From the NCBI GenBank assembly GCA_020832465.1, contig JAFIER010000014.1:1-34680 (forward strand): a DNA stretch of 34,680 bases, given 5' to 3'. Within the stretch, counting starts at the first letter, position 1. Each line of letters starts with the position of its first letter. The DNA is from Bernardetiaceae bacterium. Its GTDB lineage: Bacteria; Bacteroidota; Bacteroidia; Cytophagales; Bernardetiaceae. This document shows positions 6,280-15,362 of this stretch, piece by piece. The notes under the pieces were generated by a model that worked only from the letters and a program-made list of their open reading frames with translations, was not told where the DNA came from and did not search any database. Position numbers and translations under genes: made by a program.

Positions 6280-8202
6280 ATGAACAGAGAACTCAAGTCT
6301 CACATCCCCGAAGGCGCAATCGCTGAAAAGTGGGATAATCATAAATTTAATATTCGCTTGGTCAATCCGGCAAATAAGCGAAAATACAATATTATTGTAG
6401 TCGGTACTGGTCTTGCAGGTGCATCAGCAGCTGCTTCTTTTGCAGAGTTGGGCTATAACGTCAAAGCCTTTACTTTTCATGATAGCCCTCGCCGTGCGCA
6501 CTCCATAGCCGCCCAGGGGGGTATCAATGCGGCTAAAAACTATCAAAATGATGGTGATAGTATTTTTCGTTTGTTTTACGATACGGTAAAAGGAGGCGAT
6601 TATCGCTCGCGCGAAGCCAATGTATATCGTTTGGCACAAGTAAGCGTAAGTATTATCGACCAGTGCGTAGCTCAGGGTGTGCCTTTTGCTCGCGAGTATG
6701 GCGGTTTATTAGATAACCGTTCTTTTGGCGGTGCTTTAGTATCTCGTACTTTTTATGCCAAAGGGCAGACTGGGCAGCAGCTTTTGCTTGGCGCGTATAG
6801 TGCATTAAGCCGGCAAGTAGCTACGGGCAAAGTCAAGATGTATCCACGTACTGAAATGCTCGATGTTGTACTTATCGATGGCAAAGCAAGAGGTATTATT
6901 ACACGTAACCTTATAACAGGCGCTGTAGAAGCACACGATGCCCATGCCGTAGTTTTGGCTACTGGCGGTTACTCTAACGTATTCTACCTCTCTACTAATG
7001 CCATGGCTTGCAACGCCACAGCTGCTTGGCGCGCGCATAGGCACGGTGCTTATTTTGCAAATCCTTGCTTTACGCAAATTCACCCTACTTGCATTCCTGT
7101 TTCAGGCGACCACCAGTCTAAGCTGACGCTCATGTCTGAATCATTGCGAAACGACGGACGTGTTTGGGTGCCTCGAAACCCCGCTGATAAAAACAAAAAA
7201 CCAAGCGAAATTGCAGAAAAAGACCGTTTTTATTACTTAGAAGAGAAATATCCTACCTTTGGCAACCTCGTACCCCGAGACGTAGCTTCGCGCAATGCGA
7301 AGTATGTATGCGATGAAGGATTAGGCGTAGGCAAAACAGGCAAAGCCGTATATTTAGATTTTTCTGACGCTATCAAACGTGAAGGACGTAAATATGTAGA
7401 GGATAAATACGGTAATCTTTTCGATATGTATCAGCGAATTACAGATGATAATCCTTACGAAACGCCTATGAGAATCTATCCTGCACCTCACTATACTATG
7501 GGCGGGCTTTGGGTAGATTATAACTTAATGACTACCATAGAAGGCTTATACGCTATTGGAGAAGCCAATTTCTCCGACCACGGTGCAAACCGCTTAGGTG
7601 CAAGTGCTTTGATGCAAGGATTGGCTGACGGCTATTTCGTTATTCCTTATACTATCGGAAACTACCTGGCTGCCGAGCCTTATAAAGTAGAGGATACTTC
7701 TCACCCCGCATTTAGCGAGGCTATAGATAGGGTAAAAGAACGCATGAACCGCCTAATCAATATCAAAGGCAATACAGTGCCTGATGACTTTCACCGCAAA
7801 CTCGGTAGGATTATGTGGGATCATTGCGGTATGTCGCGTACGGGTGACGGCTTAAAGCAAGCCCGTGAGCAAGTGCGACAGCTTCGTGAAGAGTTTTGGA
7901 AAGATGTAAAAGTTGTAGGTACGGCTGACGGTTTGAATACTGAATTGGAAAAAGCATCTCGCATTGCTGATTTCTTAGAACTCGGAGAGCTTATGATTGT
8001 AGATGCCCTTGACCGTGAAGAGTCTTGTGGCGGGCACTTCCGTGAAGAGCATCAAACACCCGAAGGTGAAGCACTTAGAAATGATGAAGATTTTGCCTAT
8101 GTAGCCGCTTGGGAATATCAAGGCGAAAACAAAGACTTCATATTGCACAAGGAAGACCTCGCTTTCGAGAACGTCAAACTTACGCAGCGTAGTTATAAGT
8201 AA
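6280..8202 (+). CDS. sdhA: Succinate dehydrogenase/fumarate reductase flavoprotein subunit
   Basis: The 640-residue catalytic subunit that oxidises succinate (or reduces fumarate) with covalently bound FAD. The dinucleotide-binding motif is [13 protein letters not shown] (40-52). The covalent FAD histidine is expected at H74 in [15 protein letters not shown]. Substrate-site motifs HPTCIPVSG, the proton-transfer arginine region [10 protein letters not shown] and [11 protein letters not shown] are all present, as is the C-terminal [17 protein letters not shown] motif. Length fits the b558-type enzyme of Bacteroidota and Epsilonproteobacteria. The ATG at 6280 gives an N-terminus with a short extension before the FAD fold. 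It lies 227 bp after sdhC and 63 bp before sdhB. Confidence 0.95.
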   Translation: MNRELKSHIPEGAIAEKWDNHKFNIRLVNPANKRKYNIIVVGTGLAGASAAASFAELGYNVKAFTFHDSPRRAHSIAAQGGINAAKNYQNDGDSIFRLFYDTVKGGDYRSREANVYRLAQVSVSIIDQCVAQGVPFAREYGGLLDNRSFGGALVSRTFYAKGQTGQQLLLGAYSALSRQVATGKVKMYPRTEMLDVVLIDGKARGIITRNLITGAVEAHDAHAVVLATGGYSNVFYLSTNAMACNATAAWRAHRHGAYFANPCFTQIHPTCIPVSGDHQSKLTLMSESLRNDGRVWVPRNPADKNKKPSEIAEKDRFYYLEEKYPTFGNLVPRDVASRNAKYVCDEGLGVGKTGKAVYLDFSDAIKREGRKYVEDKYGNLFDMYQRITDDNPYETPMRIYPAPHYTMGGLWVDYNLMTTIEGLYAIGEANFSDHGANRLGASALMQGLADGYFVIPYTIGNYLAAEPYKVEDTSHPAFSEAIDRVKERMNRLINIKGNTVPDDFHRKLGRIMWDHCGMSRTGDGLKQAREQVRQLREEFWKDVKVVGTADGLNTELEKASRIADFLELGELMIVDALDREESCGGHFREEHQTPEGEALRNDEDFAYVAAWEYQGENKDFILHKEDLAFENVKLTQRSYK

Positions 8203-8265
8203 TTTATAGCTTCTGTGCATTACACTTATTCAAAAAAACTTCTCATTCTAAATCGATACAAAACG

Positions 8266-9057
8266 ATGGCTGAAGAAACTAGAAAATATACATTGGAAAT
8301 ATGGCGACAAAAAAACGCCAACGATAAAGGTGGTTTTAAAACCTACCCCATAGATGACGTATCACCAGATATGTCGTTCCTTGAAATGATTGATTTGCTC
8401 AATGACCGCCTGGCACGCACTGGCGAAGAGCCTGTTACCTTTGACCACGACTGTCGTGAAGGCATTTGCGGCGCTTGTAGCATGTATATCAATGGACACC
8501 CACACGGACCGCATCAAGGCGTTACAACCTGTCAATTGCACATGCGTTCGTTTCCTAATAATGCTAAAATTGTCGTAGAACCTTGGCGTGCGCAAGCATT
8601 TCCTGTAGTAAAAGACTTGATGGTAGATAGGGCTGCATTTGATAGAATTATCCAAGCAGGTGGTTATGTTAGCGTCAATACAGGCAGTGCAAGAGATGCA
8701 AACGAAACGCCTATTTCAAAAGAAATTGCTGATGAAGCATTTAATGCCGCCGCTTGTATTGGCTGTGGTGCTTGTGTAGCTGCTTGTAAGAACGCCTCTG
8801 CTATGCTTTTTGTAGCTGCTAAGGTATCCCAACTCGCAATCCTACCACAAGGGCAAGCAGAACGCAAGGCTCGTGCAGAAAAAATGGTCGCTCAAATGGA
8901 CGCAGAAGGTTTTGGTGCATGTACAAACACTGGAGCTTGCTCAGCAGAATGTCCTAAAGAAATCGGACAAGAGCACATCGCACGCCTAAACCGTGAGTTC
9001 TTGGGAGCAAGTCTGTCCTCTAAAAATGTAGGAGACTTCAAGCTCATCAAGCAATAA
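8266..9057 (+). CDS. sdhB: Succinate dehydrogenase/fumarate reductase iron-sulfur subunit
   Basis: A 263-residue electron-transfer subunit linking the flavin of SdhA to quinone at SdhC. The [2Fe-2S] ligands are C63, C68, C71 and C89 (CREGICGAC ... TTC). The C-terminal ferredoxin domain has [11 protein letters not shown] (C164, C167, C170, C174) and C219, C225, C229 ([11 protein letters not shown]) for the [4Fe-4S] and [3Fe-4S] centres. The open frame begins at 8215, but the ATG at 8266 ([15 protein letters not shown]) fits family starts, and the upstream codons look like a translated leader. A long hairpin begins at its stop codon and a terminator follows at 9135. Confidence 0.95.
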   Translation: MAEETRKYTLEIWRQKNANDKGGFKTYPIDDVSPDMSFLEMIDLLNDRLARTGEEPVTFDHDCREGICGACSMYINGHPHGPHQGVTTCQLHMRSFPNNAKIVVEPWRAQAFPVVKDLMVDRAAFDRIIQAGGYVSVNTGSARDANETPISKEIADEAFNAAACIGCGACVAACKNASAMLFVAAKVSQLAILPQGQAERKARAEKMVAQMDAEGFGACTNTGACSAECPKEIGQEHIARLNREFLGASLSSKNVGDFKLIKQ

Positions 9058-9058
9058 A

Positions 9059-9107
9059 AACAATTTAGAGCTAACAGTTTTAGAAAAACTGTTAGTTCTA
9101 AATTGTT
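9059..9107. repeat. Long hairpin right after sdhB, core-palindrome family
   Basis: AACAATTTAGAGCTAACAGTTTT (from 9059) and its complement ending at 9107 form a 23-bp stem with one mismatch and a 3-base loop. The inner part (CTAACAGTTT/AAACTGTTAG) is the same core palindrome found inside the mobile elements of this window. It could protect the 3' end of the sdh transcript. Confidence 0.6.
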
Positions 9108-9134
9108 TCAGGGTCTAAAATCAAGACGCTATTT

Positions 9135-9175
9135 AAAAAAGTCTGTGTAATTGTAATAATTGCACAGACTTTTTT
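9135..9175 (+). terminator. Terminator of the sdhCAB operon
   Basis: AAAAAAGTCTGTGTAATT (9135-9152) pairs with AATTGCACAGACTTTTTT (9158-9175) over 18 positions with one G-U and a 5-base loop, ending in a T run. It lies about 80 bp after the sdhB stop. Confidence 0.8.
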
Positions 9176-9197
9176 GCCTTAGCAAGTATGATGTATT

Positions 9198-9356
9198 GGG
9201 TGTACGACAACTTTGCTAAATTAGCTCCGAAATAACATTTCTGTCAGAAATGTTATTTCTATAAGTTCATTTCTTTGAGACAGGTTATTTCTAAGCCCAT
9301 TTTTGCATAGCGTGGGGCATGCAAACCCCACGTTATGCAAAAATGTATAGTAATAT
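9198..9356. repeat. Chimeric repeat: type B left end, type A right end
   Basis: It starts with GGGTGTACGACAACTTTGCT (type B end) and is followed by the core hairpin GAAATAACATTTCT/AGAAATGTTATTTC (9229-9259). A second hairpin then pairs 9300-9317 with 9326-9343 (18 bp, one G-U, TTTTTGCATAGCGTGGGG arm). It ends in AAAATGTATAGTAATATG, a type A end. The 220 bp from here to the kinase start at 9577 hold AT-rich sequence without a gene I can support. Confidence 0.6.
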
Positions 9357-9576
9357 GATTGGGCTTATATGCTACATTTATGCTGTTTTAATATTTAAAT
9401 CTTGTTAATATGGAATTTGCTTGTATAAAATTTGTTTTCTTAGCAAGTTGTTACTTTAAAAGCAGTGCTTACGGTTCTATTAGCACTGCTCATGCTAAAC
9501 CTAGAATGCGATAACGTCCTAATTAAAATCGTGTTTTGTTTTGTCTTATTTTATTAAACTTTACAGCAAACCCCTC

Positions 9577-11100
9577 ATGAAACAACGTATTACCCAAAAA
9601 ACCATCGCAGTTATTGTTGGCAGTATGACTTTTGCCCTATGTGGACTAATTGGATTGCAATTTTATTGGATAAATACCTCTTTAGCCTTAAACAAAGAGC
9701 GTTTTACGGATAATGTACACAAAGCCTTAGAAAAAGTCTCACAAAAATTAGAAAAAAATGAAATCATAAAGCATTATGCTAAGTCAGGTGGTTATCCATC
9801 TCGTTTTGGTACGCTCCCCCATAGCAATCGTCAGTTATATACACCTGATTTGATAGACCCACGTCAGCACTTACCCTTACGATTTACAAATCCTAATAAA
9901 CGCATTGAAGAGCCCCTTGATTTAATCATACAAACTATACCTGATAGCTACCGTGGCAAATCGATGCTTATGCACCTTTTGAGTAAGTGTAGCACGCTCG
10001 AGGGGGTGGCCGAGGAGCTGAGCGTGTATGAAAAACCCATTGCGGAGCGAGTGAGTTATAAACAATTAGATTCTCTTTTACACGTAAGTATGCAAGAAGT
10101 AGGTATCAAAGCAAAATTTCGTTTTTTAGTTTTTGATAAAAATAATGACGAAATTCTTTTTGCCCAAAATCCAGCTGAACGCAAAGAAATTTTTGAATCT
10201 GAATATAATGCACGCCTTTTTCCCAATGACCTGCGCAATAATAATCACTATCTTTATCTATATTTTCCAACAGAATCAAAGTATTTAGTAAGTAAAATGT
10301 GGGGCGTGCTACTTGCCTCTATTGCGTTTATCGGAATTATTATTTTCTGTTTTTGGAAGGCTATTGAGACTATTCTAAGTCAAAAACGCATTTCTGAAGT
10401 TACAAACGATTTTATCAATAATATGACGCATGAGTTTAAAACACCTATTTCTACCATATCGCTCGCTTCAGAGCTTTTGCAAGACCCGAGCGTGGCGAGT
10501 TTGCCCTCAGCCTCCGCACGCTATCTCGGTATGATTAAAGCCGAGAGCAAGCGTTTGCACGCACAGGTAGATAAAGTCTTACAAGTAGCACGCCTCGATA
10601 GAAGTGATTTCAAACTCAAAATACAGCCTTTAGATTTACATCACATTATCGAAAATGCTATTCAAAATATTTTTATTCAAGTAGAAAAAAGAGGTGGAAA
10701 AGTTCAGCTTTCGCTCGATGCCGAACGCACAGATATTCAAGCAGACGAAGTGCATATCACGAATATTATTTCTAACCTTGTCGATAATGCCAACAAATAC
10801 TCACCAGAAAAACCAGAAATAAGCATTCGCACCGAAAGCTTAAAAAATGGTATCTTGGTATCAGTGGCTGATAATGGATTGGGCATATCCAAAAAAATGA
10901 AAGATAAAGTTTTTGATAAGTTTTATCGCATACCTACGGGCGATTTGCACGATGTCAAAGGTTTTGGATTAGGTTTGAGTTATGTCAAAACTATGGTAGA
11001 GGCACACGGCGGTAATATTACATTAGATAGCGAGCTCGGCAAAGGCTCTACCTTTAAAATATTTATGCCTTATACCTACAAAGGCCTGTTGCAAGAGTAA
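9577..11100 (+). CDS. Two-transmembrane sensor histidine kinase, orphan
   Basis: A 507-residue inner-membrane kinase. TM1 is near residues 8-33 (IAVIVGSMTFALCGLIGLQFYWI) and TM2 near 241-262, framing a periplasmic sensor region of about 200 residues with no family I recognise. The phospho-acceptor is H285 in NNMTHEFKTPISTI, followed by the ATPase domain with N box NIISNLVDNANKYS, G1 DNGLGIS, F box FDKFYRI and G2 GFGLGLSYVKT. The ATG at 9577 (MKQRITQKTIAVIV) was chosen over a TTG at 9541 because it starts just before TM1. In related bacteria such kinases are often followed by an OmpR-type regulator; here none is adjacent on either side, so the partner must lie elsewhere. Confidence 0.88.
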   Translation: MKQRITQKTIAVIVGSMTFALCGLIGLQFYWINTSLALNKERFTDNVHKALEKVSQKLEKNEIIKHYAKSGGYPSRFGTLPHSNRQLYTPDLIDPRQHLPLRFTNPNKRIEEPLDLIIQTIPDSYRGKSMLMHLLSKCSTLEGVAEELSVYEKPIAERVSYKQLDSLLHVSMQEVGIKAKFRFLVFDKNNDEILFAQNPAERKEIFESEYNARLFPNDLRNNNHYLYLYFPTESKYLVSKMWGVLLASIAFIGIIIFCFWKAIETILSQKRISEVTNDFINNMTHEFKTPISTISLASELLQDPSVASLPSASARYLGMIKAESKRLHAQVDKVLQVARLDRSDFKLKIQPLDLHHIIENAIQNIFIQVEKRGGKVQLSLDAERTDIQADEVHITNIISNLVDNANKYSPEKPEISIRTESLKNGILVSVADNGLGISKKMKDKVFDKFYRIPTGDLHDVKGFGLGLSYVKTMVEAHGGNITLDSELGKGSTFKIFMPYTYKGLLQE

Positions 11101-11140
11101 AGCAGTTTCTAAGCCTGAATAGCAAGCCTATTAGAATGTT

Positions 11141-11169
11141 ACTAACAGTTTTTCGTAAACTGTTTTAGT
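11141..11169. repeat. Degenerate core palindrome after the histidine kinase
   Basis: ACTAACAGTTT pairs with AAACTGTTTTAGT around a short loop. It resembles the core hairpin of the repeat families here, with one extra T pair, and has no recognisable element ends. Confidence 0.4.
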
Positions 11170-11201
11170 GCTGGGCCAAGCAGCCACCCTATAAGCATAA
11201 A

Positions 11202-11237
11202 AAAACCCCTAAGCATTTATAAATACTTAGGGGTTTT
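11202..11237. terminator. Bidirectional terminator between convergent genes
   Basis: AAAACCCCTAAGCATTT (11202-11218) pairs with AAATACTTAGGGGTTTT (11221-11237), 17 bp with one mismatch. A and T runs on the two sides let it serve both the kinase gene (+) and the PKD lipoprotein gene (-). Confidence 0.8.
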
Positions 11238-11279
11238 CTTTTATTTGCTTAATTCTGCAAATTTGGTTTTATTGACAGC

Positions 11280-12329
11280 CTACTCCCACTCTAATACTAA
11301 AGTAAGTTTGAAACCATTTTGCTCAGGAAGAGCGATTTCTGTTGGCAAATCTTGTCCTTCTACGATATAGTCTGAAATAGCAAAAGGTTGCTCAGAAATA
11401 TAGAAAGGATAGTTTTCAGTATCAAATGCACCTGCATCTGTGTCATAGTGTAAAAGGAATAATATAAGACCTTCATTTAAGGCTGTCCAGCGTACATTTT
11501 GAGTAACTGCACTTCCATCTGCATTTGAAGCTTCAAAAGGATAAGCAGCAGGAAGAGGAGCTGGTCCTTCAAGTTCGCCATCAGCAGCTTGCATAGGGAA
11601 CAAGAAACGAGGTTGGAAAACGGGATTTTCATCAACATCGTCCAAGAAAACAACAGCATTAAATACAGGCTGATCAGGTCCGAAAGGAATCTCCTCAACT
11701 ACAACACCGAGAAGAATTGCAGTACGAGTAGCCTCCTCTACAGTAACAGCAAGTGTTTTGCTATCTGTTGCACCAGCCGAGTTAGCTACAGTAAGTGTAA
11801 CGTTATAGCGACCAGGCTCATTAAATGTAAAGTCAGCAGTTTCGCCCGTGGCAGAACCTTGACCTGCAAAATCCCACTCAAAAGACACAGCATTTTGGCT
11901 TGTGCTGTTGAAACGGATAGACTGACCTACTTGCGCAGGATCAGGCGTAAAGGTAAAATCAGCGACAGGAGCAGGCGCAGAAGCAGTCGCTACAACAACA
12001 GTAGCAGTGAAAGTATTTTCACCACCAGCACCGATAGCTTTCAAAGTTACAGCATACTCACCAGCCGCTTCGTAAGTATGTACGGGGTTGCGGTCTGTTG
12101 AAGTAGCACCATCACCAAATGCCCACTCGAAAGTTTCTGCATTTGTGCTCGAGTTAGCAAAATTTACTTGCTGACCAGGTGTAGGGTCTTGTGGAGAAAA
12201 TGTAAATCCAGCAACAGGTGCTGGTGCAGGTGCCGGCGCTTCTTCTTCTTCGTCTTTGCCGCAGCTTGTGAACAAGACTGACACTGAAAGCAAAAGCATC
12301 AGCATCAGATAAGTGTACTTTCTAATCAT
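11280..12329 (-). CDS. Lipoprotein with two PKD domains
   Basis: A 349-residue protein with a lipoprotein signal peptide (MIRKYTYLMLMLLLSVSVLFTSC, lipobox cysteine about residue 23). It is followed by an acidic run and an Ala-Pro linker (EEEEAPAPAPAPVAG). PKD domain 1 covers about 39-115 (FTFSPQDPTPGQQVNF ... FEWAFGDGATS ... HTYEAAGEYAVTL). PKD domain 2 covers about 121-198 (ADFTFTPDPAQVGQ ... FEWDFAGQGSATG ... NVTLTVAN). The last 150 residues form a domain I do not recognise, ending KLTLVLEWE. PKD domains usually mediate protein or polysaccharide contacts, so a surface-exposed structural role is likely. Expression from the 337-bp divergent gap toward DUF5686 is presumed. Confidence 0.85.
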   Translation of the reverse strand: MIRKYTYLMLMLLLSVSVLFTSCGKDEEEEAPAPAPAPVAGFTFSPQDPTPGQQVNFANSSTNAETFEWAFGDGATSTDRNPVHTYEAAGEYAVTLKAIGAGGENTFTATVVVATASAPAPVADFTFTPDPAQVGQSIRFNSTSQNAVSFEWDFAGQGSATGETADFTFNEPGRYNVTLTVANSAGATDSKTLAVTVEEATRTAILLGVVVEEIPFGPDQPVFNAVVFLDDVDENPVFQPRFLFPMQAADGELEGPAPLPAAYPFEASNADGSAVTQNVRWTALNEGLILFLLHYDTDAGAFDTENYPFYISEQPFAISDYIVEGQDLPTEIALPEQNGFKLTLVLEWE

Positions 12330-12666
12330 GTTTGATATAAGTTAAAATAAGAAATAATTGAAATTAAAAAATTGAAAACTTTTTGCCAAATTAAAGAAAT
12401 CAAAACGAATATAGCAAATATATTTGACAAATTCTTTTTGGTTTCTTGTAATAAAAACCTTAGATGTTAGTCTAAAGCTATACCAAAGGTACGCAATTCT
12501 TTGGAATTATGTAGCAAGCATTAAGTTAAAACACTAATTTTTTTTAAAGTTCTTTAAATAAACGTATAAGCAACCTCTATATTGTTTATTACATCTTTTT
12601 ATCGAGCGCAAAACTTAACGCTTTTATTTCTTTGTAAATTATTTATTACCAAACAGTTACACACTC
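12330..12666. other. Divergent intergenic region, AT-rich
   Basis: This region lies between the PKD lipoprotein (-) and the DUF5686 gene (+). On the minus strand, CAAATATA (12415-12422) and CAAAGGTA (12484-12491) are complements of TATATTTG and TACCTTTG, both fitting the -7 consensus, but neither has a -33 box at the normal spacing. No repeat element and no small gene were found. Confidence 0.4.
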
Positions 12667-15195
12667 ATGTTTTATTTATACAAAATCTATTTCTTGTTTT
12701 TTATGTTAGTTTTTAGTTTTTCGTCTCTCACGGCTCAAGATATTAGCGGTATGGTTACTGACGAAGCGGGCGAGCCAATGCCCTTTGTGAGTGTATATAT
12801 CAAAAATACTACAAGAGGCACAAGCACCAATGAAGATGGTAAGTATAACCTCAAAATTCAAGAAAAAGACAGGGGGGGGATTATCGTTTTTCGCTTTATA
12901 GGCTATAAAACGCTGGAAGTACCGATACAAAATCGTACATCAATAGACGCACAAATGCAAAGCGAAACGACTACACTTCGTGAAATTGTGGTTTCGAACA
13001 AATACGAAGATCCGGCTTATGATATGATTCGTGAAGCACAAAAAAGGCGCAAAAAATACCTCAATGAAGTAGAAGAGTTTAGCTGCGAAACCTATATCAA
13101 AGGCACGCACAAGCTCACAAAACTCGGATTAGAGGATAAGTCTGCCTTTTCTTTAATGATACCCAAAGAAGATAGAGAGGAGCTCGATAGCATCGGTAGT
13201 TTAGGCAATATAGACGAGATTGTTTATCTTTCTGAATCTATGAGCACTTACTACTTCCAAGCCCCCAGCCGTGAGAAGGAAATCATGCACTCTTCGCGTG
13301 TAAGTGGCGATAGCAGGGGCTTTAGCTGGAACAGTGCAAGGGTTTTTAATTTTAATTTTTATAAGCCTAATGTTTCTTTTGGCTTATCAGCACGCGATTT
13401 TATCTCGCCTATTGCGCCTACGGCATTTGCGCACTACGACTACAAATGGCGCGGTTCGTACAAAGAAGATAGTCTCGAGGTGCACAAAATAGAAGTTATT
13501 CCCAAGCGCAGGAGCACACCTCTTTTTCATGGCATGCTATATTTGCAAGATGGAAGCTGGCGCATTCACGCTACGGAGCTTTACGCTTTACGCGAATCGG
13601 GTATGGACTTCGTAGATACGCTTTTCATAGACCAAGTCTATGTGCCCGTGGAGGGTGGGGCTTGGCTCCGCAGTACACAACATTTGCGTGCACCGATTAC
13701 AATAGATTTAATGGGTTTTAAAGTAGGTTTAGAAGCTAATTTTATCGGTATTTTTTCTGATTTTGATCTAAGTCCTGATTTTGAACGCGGATTTTTTGGT
13801 AGAGAAAAGATGCGGATTTTAGAAGGTTCGAACGAACGTGATAGCAGCTATTGGCAGGGCAGACGCCCCGTGCCGCTTAGCGTTAATGAGTTTAAAGATT
13901 ATAAAGTCAAGGATTCTGTCTATCAAGTTGTAAATTCTGATGCCTACAAAGATTCGGTGCAGCAGTATCGCAATAAGTTTAGATTTCGCAATGTCTATGG
14001 CGGTTATACTTATCACAACCTAAAAGGCAATTATAAATTTAAATTTGGTTCTTTACTTGCCGGTGGTGTGCAGTTCAACACCGTAGAGGGCTGGATTTTG
14101 CAACCTTCTGTAGGCTTTACGAAGGAAAACCCCGATAAATACAGCAAAACAGAAATTGATGCTACGGCACGCTATGGTTTTTCAAGTAATAGCTTGTATT
14201 CCAAAGGGGGTATTCAGCACCGTTTTAATTCGACGAATCGCTTGACGATTGCTGCGGGGGGCGGACGCTTTGTGCGGCAGTTCAACCCTGATGCGATTGA
14301 TGAGTTTTTGAATAGCTATTCGGCGGTTTTTTATAGGCAAAGTTTTGTCAAACTCTATGAGTCGCAATACGGCATGCTGGGCGTAGGCGCGGAGCTACTC
14401 AACGGTGTATATATAAAAACGAATGCAAAATTTGAGCGTCGTTTGGCATTGCAAAATGCCGAGCCTATTCCTCCAGTGCTCAACTGGTTTAATCGCGATG
14501 CGGAGTTTACGAGTAATAATCCGCTACAGCCTGAGTCTGACGAGTTGCTTTTTGATCCGCACCATGCCTTGACTTGGGAAACGGACATAGAAATTCGCTT
14601 CGGACAGCAATACCGCCGCGAGCCGCGTCGCAAAATCAACTACCCGACTCGCTATCCGATTTTAAAAATGCGTTATCTTAAAGGTATAGAAGGCATAGCC
14701 CAAAGTGCTACAAATTTTGACTTTGCATCGGCAAGTCTCTCGCATGATATTTCTCTTGGGTTGCTCGGGCGTTTGTATTATGCGGGTGAAAGCGGTTTGT
14801 TTTTGAATCGCAACAGCTTATTTTTTCCTGATTTTCATCATTTCCAAACGACTGAAATTTCTGTAGTTTCTCGGCAGGGCACACAGCAATTTATGCTTTT
14901 ACCATATTATAGCCATAGTACTTCGGACTATTATGGGGAGTTTCATGTAGAGCATCATTTTAATGGATTTATACTGAATAGCCTGCCGCTTGTGCGCAAG
15001 CTCAACTGGCAGTTGATAGCCTCTGGGCGTTATTTGCACACGGCAGAGCAAGGGGATTACTTTGAGTGGGGTGTAGGCCTAAAAAATATTTTTCGCTTTT
15101 TGCGTGTAGATTTTGTAGGTTCTGTAAATGCGCCCGTAGGTGCTTCTCGCTTTGGTTTTCGCCTGCGCTTAGATTCACCTTTTGTAAATTTTTAA
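12667..15195 (+). CDS. CarboxypepD_reg-like plus DUF5686 outer-membrane protein
   Basis: An 842-residue exported protein. A signal peptide ends near residue 24 (FSSLTAQD). A carboxypeptidase-regulatory-like beta-sandwich covers about 25-110 (ISGMVTDEAGEPMPFVSVYI ... TSTNEDGKYNL ... IVFRFIGYKTLEVPI), the kind of domain that precedes TonB-dependent receptors. The remainder (NKYEDPAYDMIREAQKRRKKYLNEVEEFSCETYIKG and onwards) matches the DUF5686 family, which is rich in alternating aromatic beta-strands and ends with SRFGFRLRLDSPFVNF, as expected for a C-terminal outer-membrane barrel strand. The function of DUF5686 is unknown to me beyond envelope location. No TonB plug domain is evident. Confidence 0.85.
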   Translation: MFYLYKIYFLFFMLVFSFSSLTAQDISGMVTDEAGEPMPFVSVYIKNTTRGTSTNEDGKYNLKIQEKDRGGIIVFRFIGYKTLEVPIQNRTSIDAQMQSETTTLREIVVSNKYEDPAYDMIREAQKRRKKYLNEVEEFSCETYIKGTHKLTKLGLEDKSAFSLMIPKEDREELDSIGSLGNIDEIVYLSESMSTYYFQAPSREKEIMHSSRVSGDSRGFSWNSARVFNFNFYKPNVSFGLSARDFISPIAPTAFAHYDYKWRGSYKEDSLEVHKIEVIPKRRSTPLFHGMLYLQDGSWRIHATELYALRESGMDFVDTLFIDQVYVPVEGGAWLRSTQHLRAPITIDLMGFKVGLEANFIGIFSDFDLSPDFERGFFGREKMRILEGSNERDSSYWQGRRPVPLSVNEFKDYKVKDSVYQVVNSDAYKDSVQQYRNKFRFRNVYGGYTYHNLKGNYKFKFGSLLAGGVQFNTVEGWILQPSVGFTKENPDKYSKTEIDATARYGFSSNSLYSKGGIQHRFNSTNRLTIAAGGGRFVRQFNPDAIDEFLNSYSAVFYRQSFVKLYESQYGMLGVGAELLNGVYIKTNAKFERRLALQNAEPIPPVLNWFNRDAEFTSNNPLQPESDELLFDPHHALTWETDIEIRFGQQYRREPRRKINYPTRYPILKMRYLKGIEGIAQSATNFDFASASLSHDISLGLLGRLYYAGESGLFLNRNSLFFPDFHHFQTTEISVVSRQGTQQFMLLPYYSHSTSDYYGEFHVEHHFNGFILNSLPLVRKLNWQLIASGRYLHTAEQGDYFEWGVGLKNIFRFLRVDFVGSVNAPVGASRFGFRLRLDSPFVNF

Positions 15196-15256
15196 ATAAA
15201 ATTTAGTTTTTGATTTGCTTTTTATCGTGCATTTGACTATTATTATAAAAATATCG

Positions 15257-15347
15257 GGTAGTCTTAAAGATGTAATGCTCAAAGTCTTTCAAAACTAACA
15301 GTTCTCAAAGAACTGTTAGTTCTAAGCATTACTTGTTATACACTACC
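15257..15347. mobile_element. Type C MITE, copy 1, with 8-bp target-site duplication
   Basis: A 91-bp non-coding element identical base for base to the copy at 27728-27818. Imperfect inverted ends are GGTAGTCTTAAAGATGTAAT at the left and ATTACTTGTTATACACTACC at the right. The centre is the perfect hairpin AACTAACAGTTCT / AGAACTGTTAGTT. AAATATCG flanks it on both sides (15249-15256 and 15348-15355). It lies just 15 bp before the ATG of the TPR/SpoIIE gene, inside its 5' leader. Confidence 0.88.
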
Positions 15348-15362
15348 AAATATCGTAGTCAA

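Noticed and set aside
9198-9356. Possible replication origin or oriT because of dense hairpins
   Set aside because: The same sequences recur across many intergenic gaps, and no dnaA-box cluster, relaxase or replication gene is nearby.
11589-12101. 170-codon plus-strand frame over the PKD lipoprotein
   Set aside because: It is the antisense shadow of two recognisable PKD domains; the peptide has no coherent pattern.
15333-15362. TTG start for the TPR/SpoIIE phosphatase
   Set aside because: These codons lie in the mobile MITE and its target duplication; ATG 15363 directly precedes a normal signal peptide.
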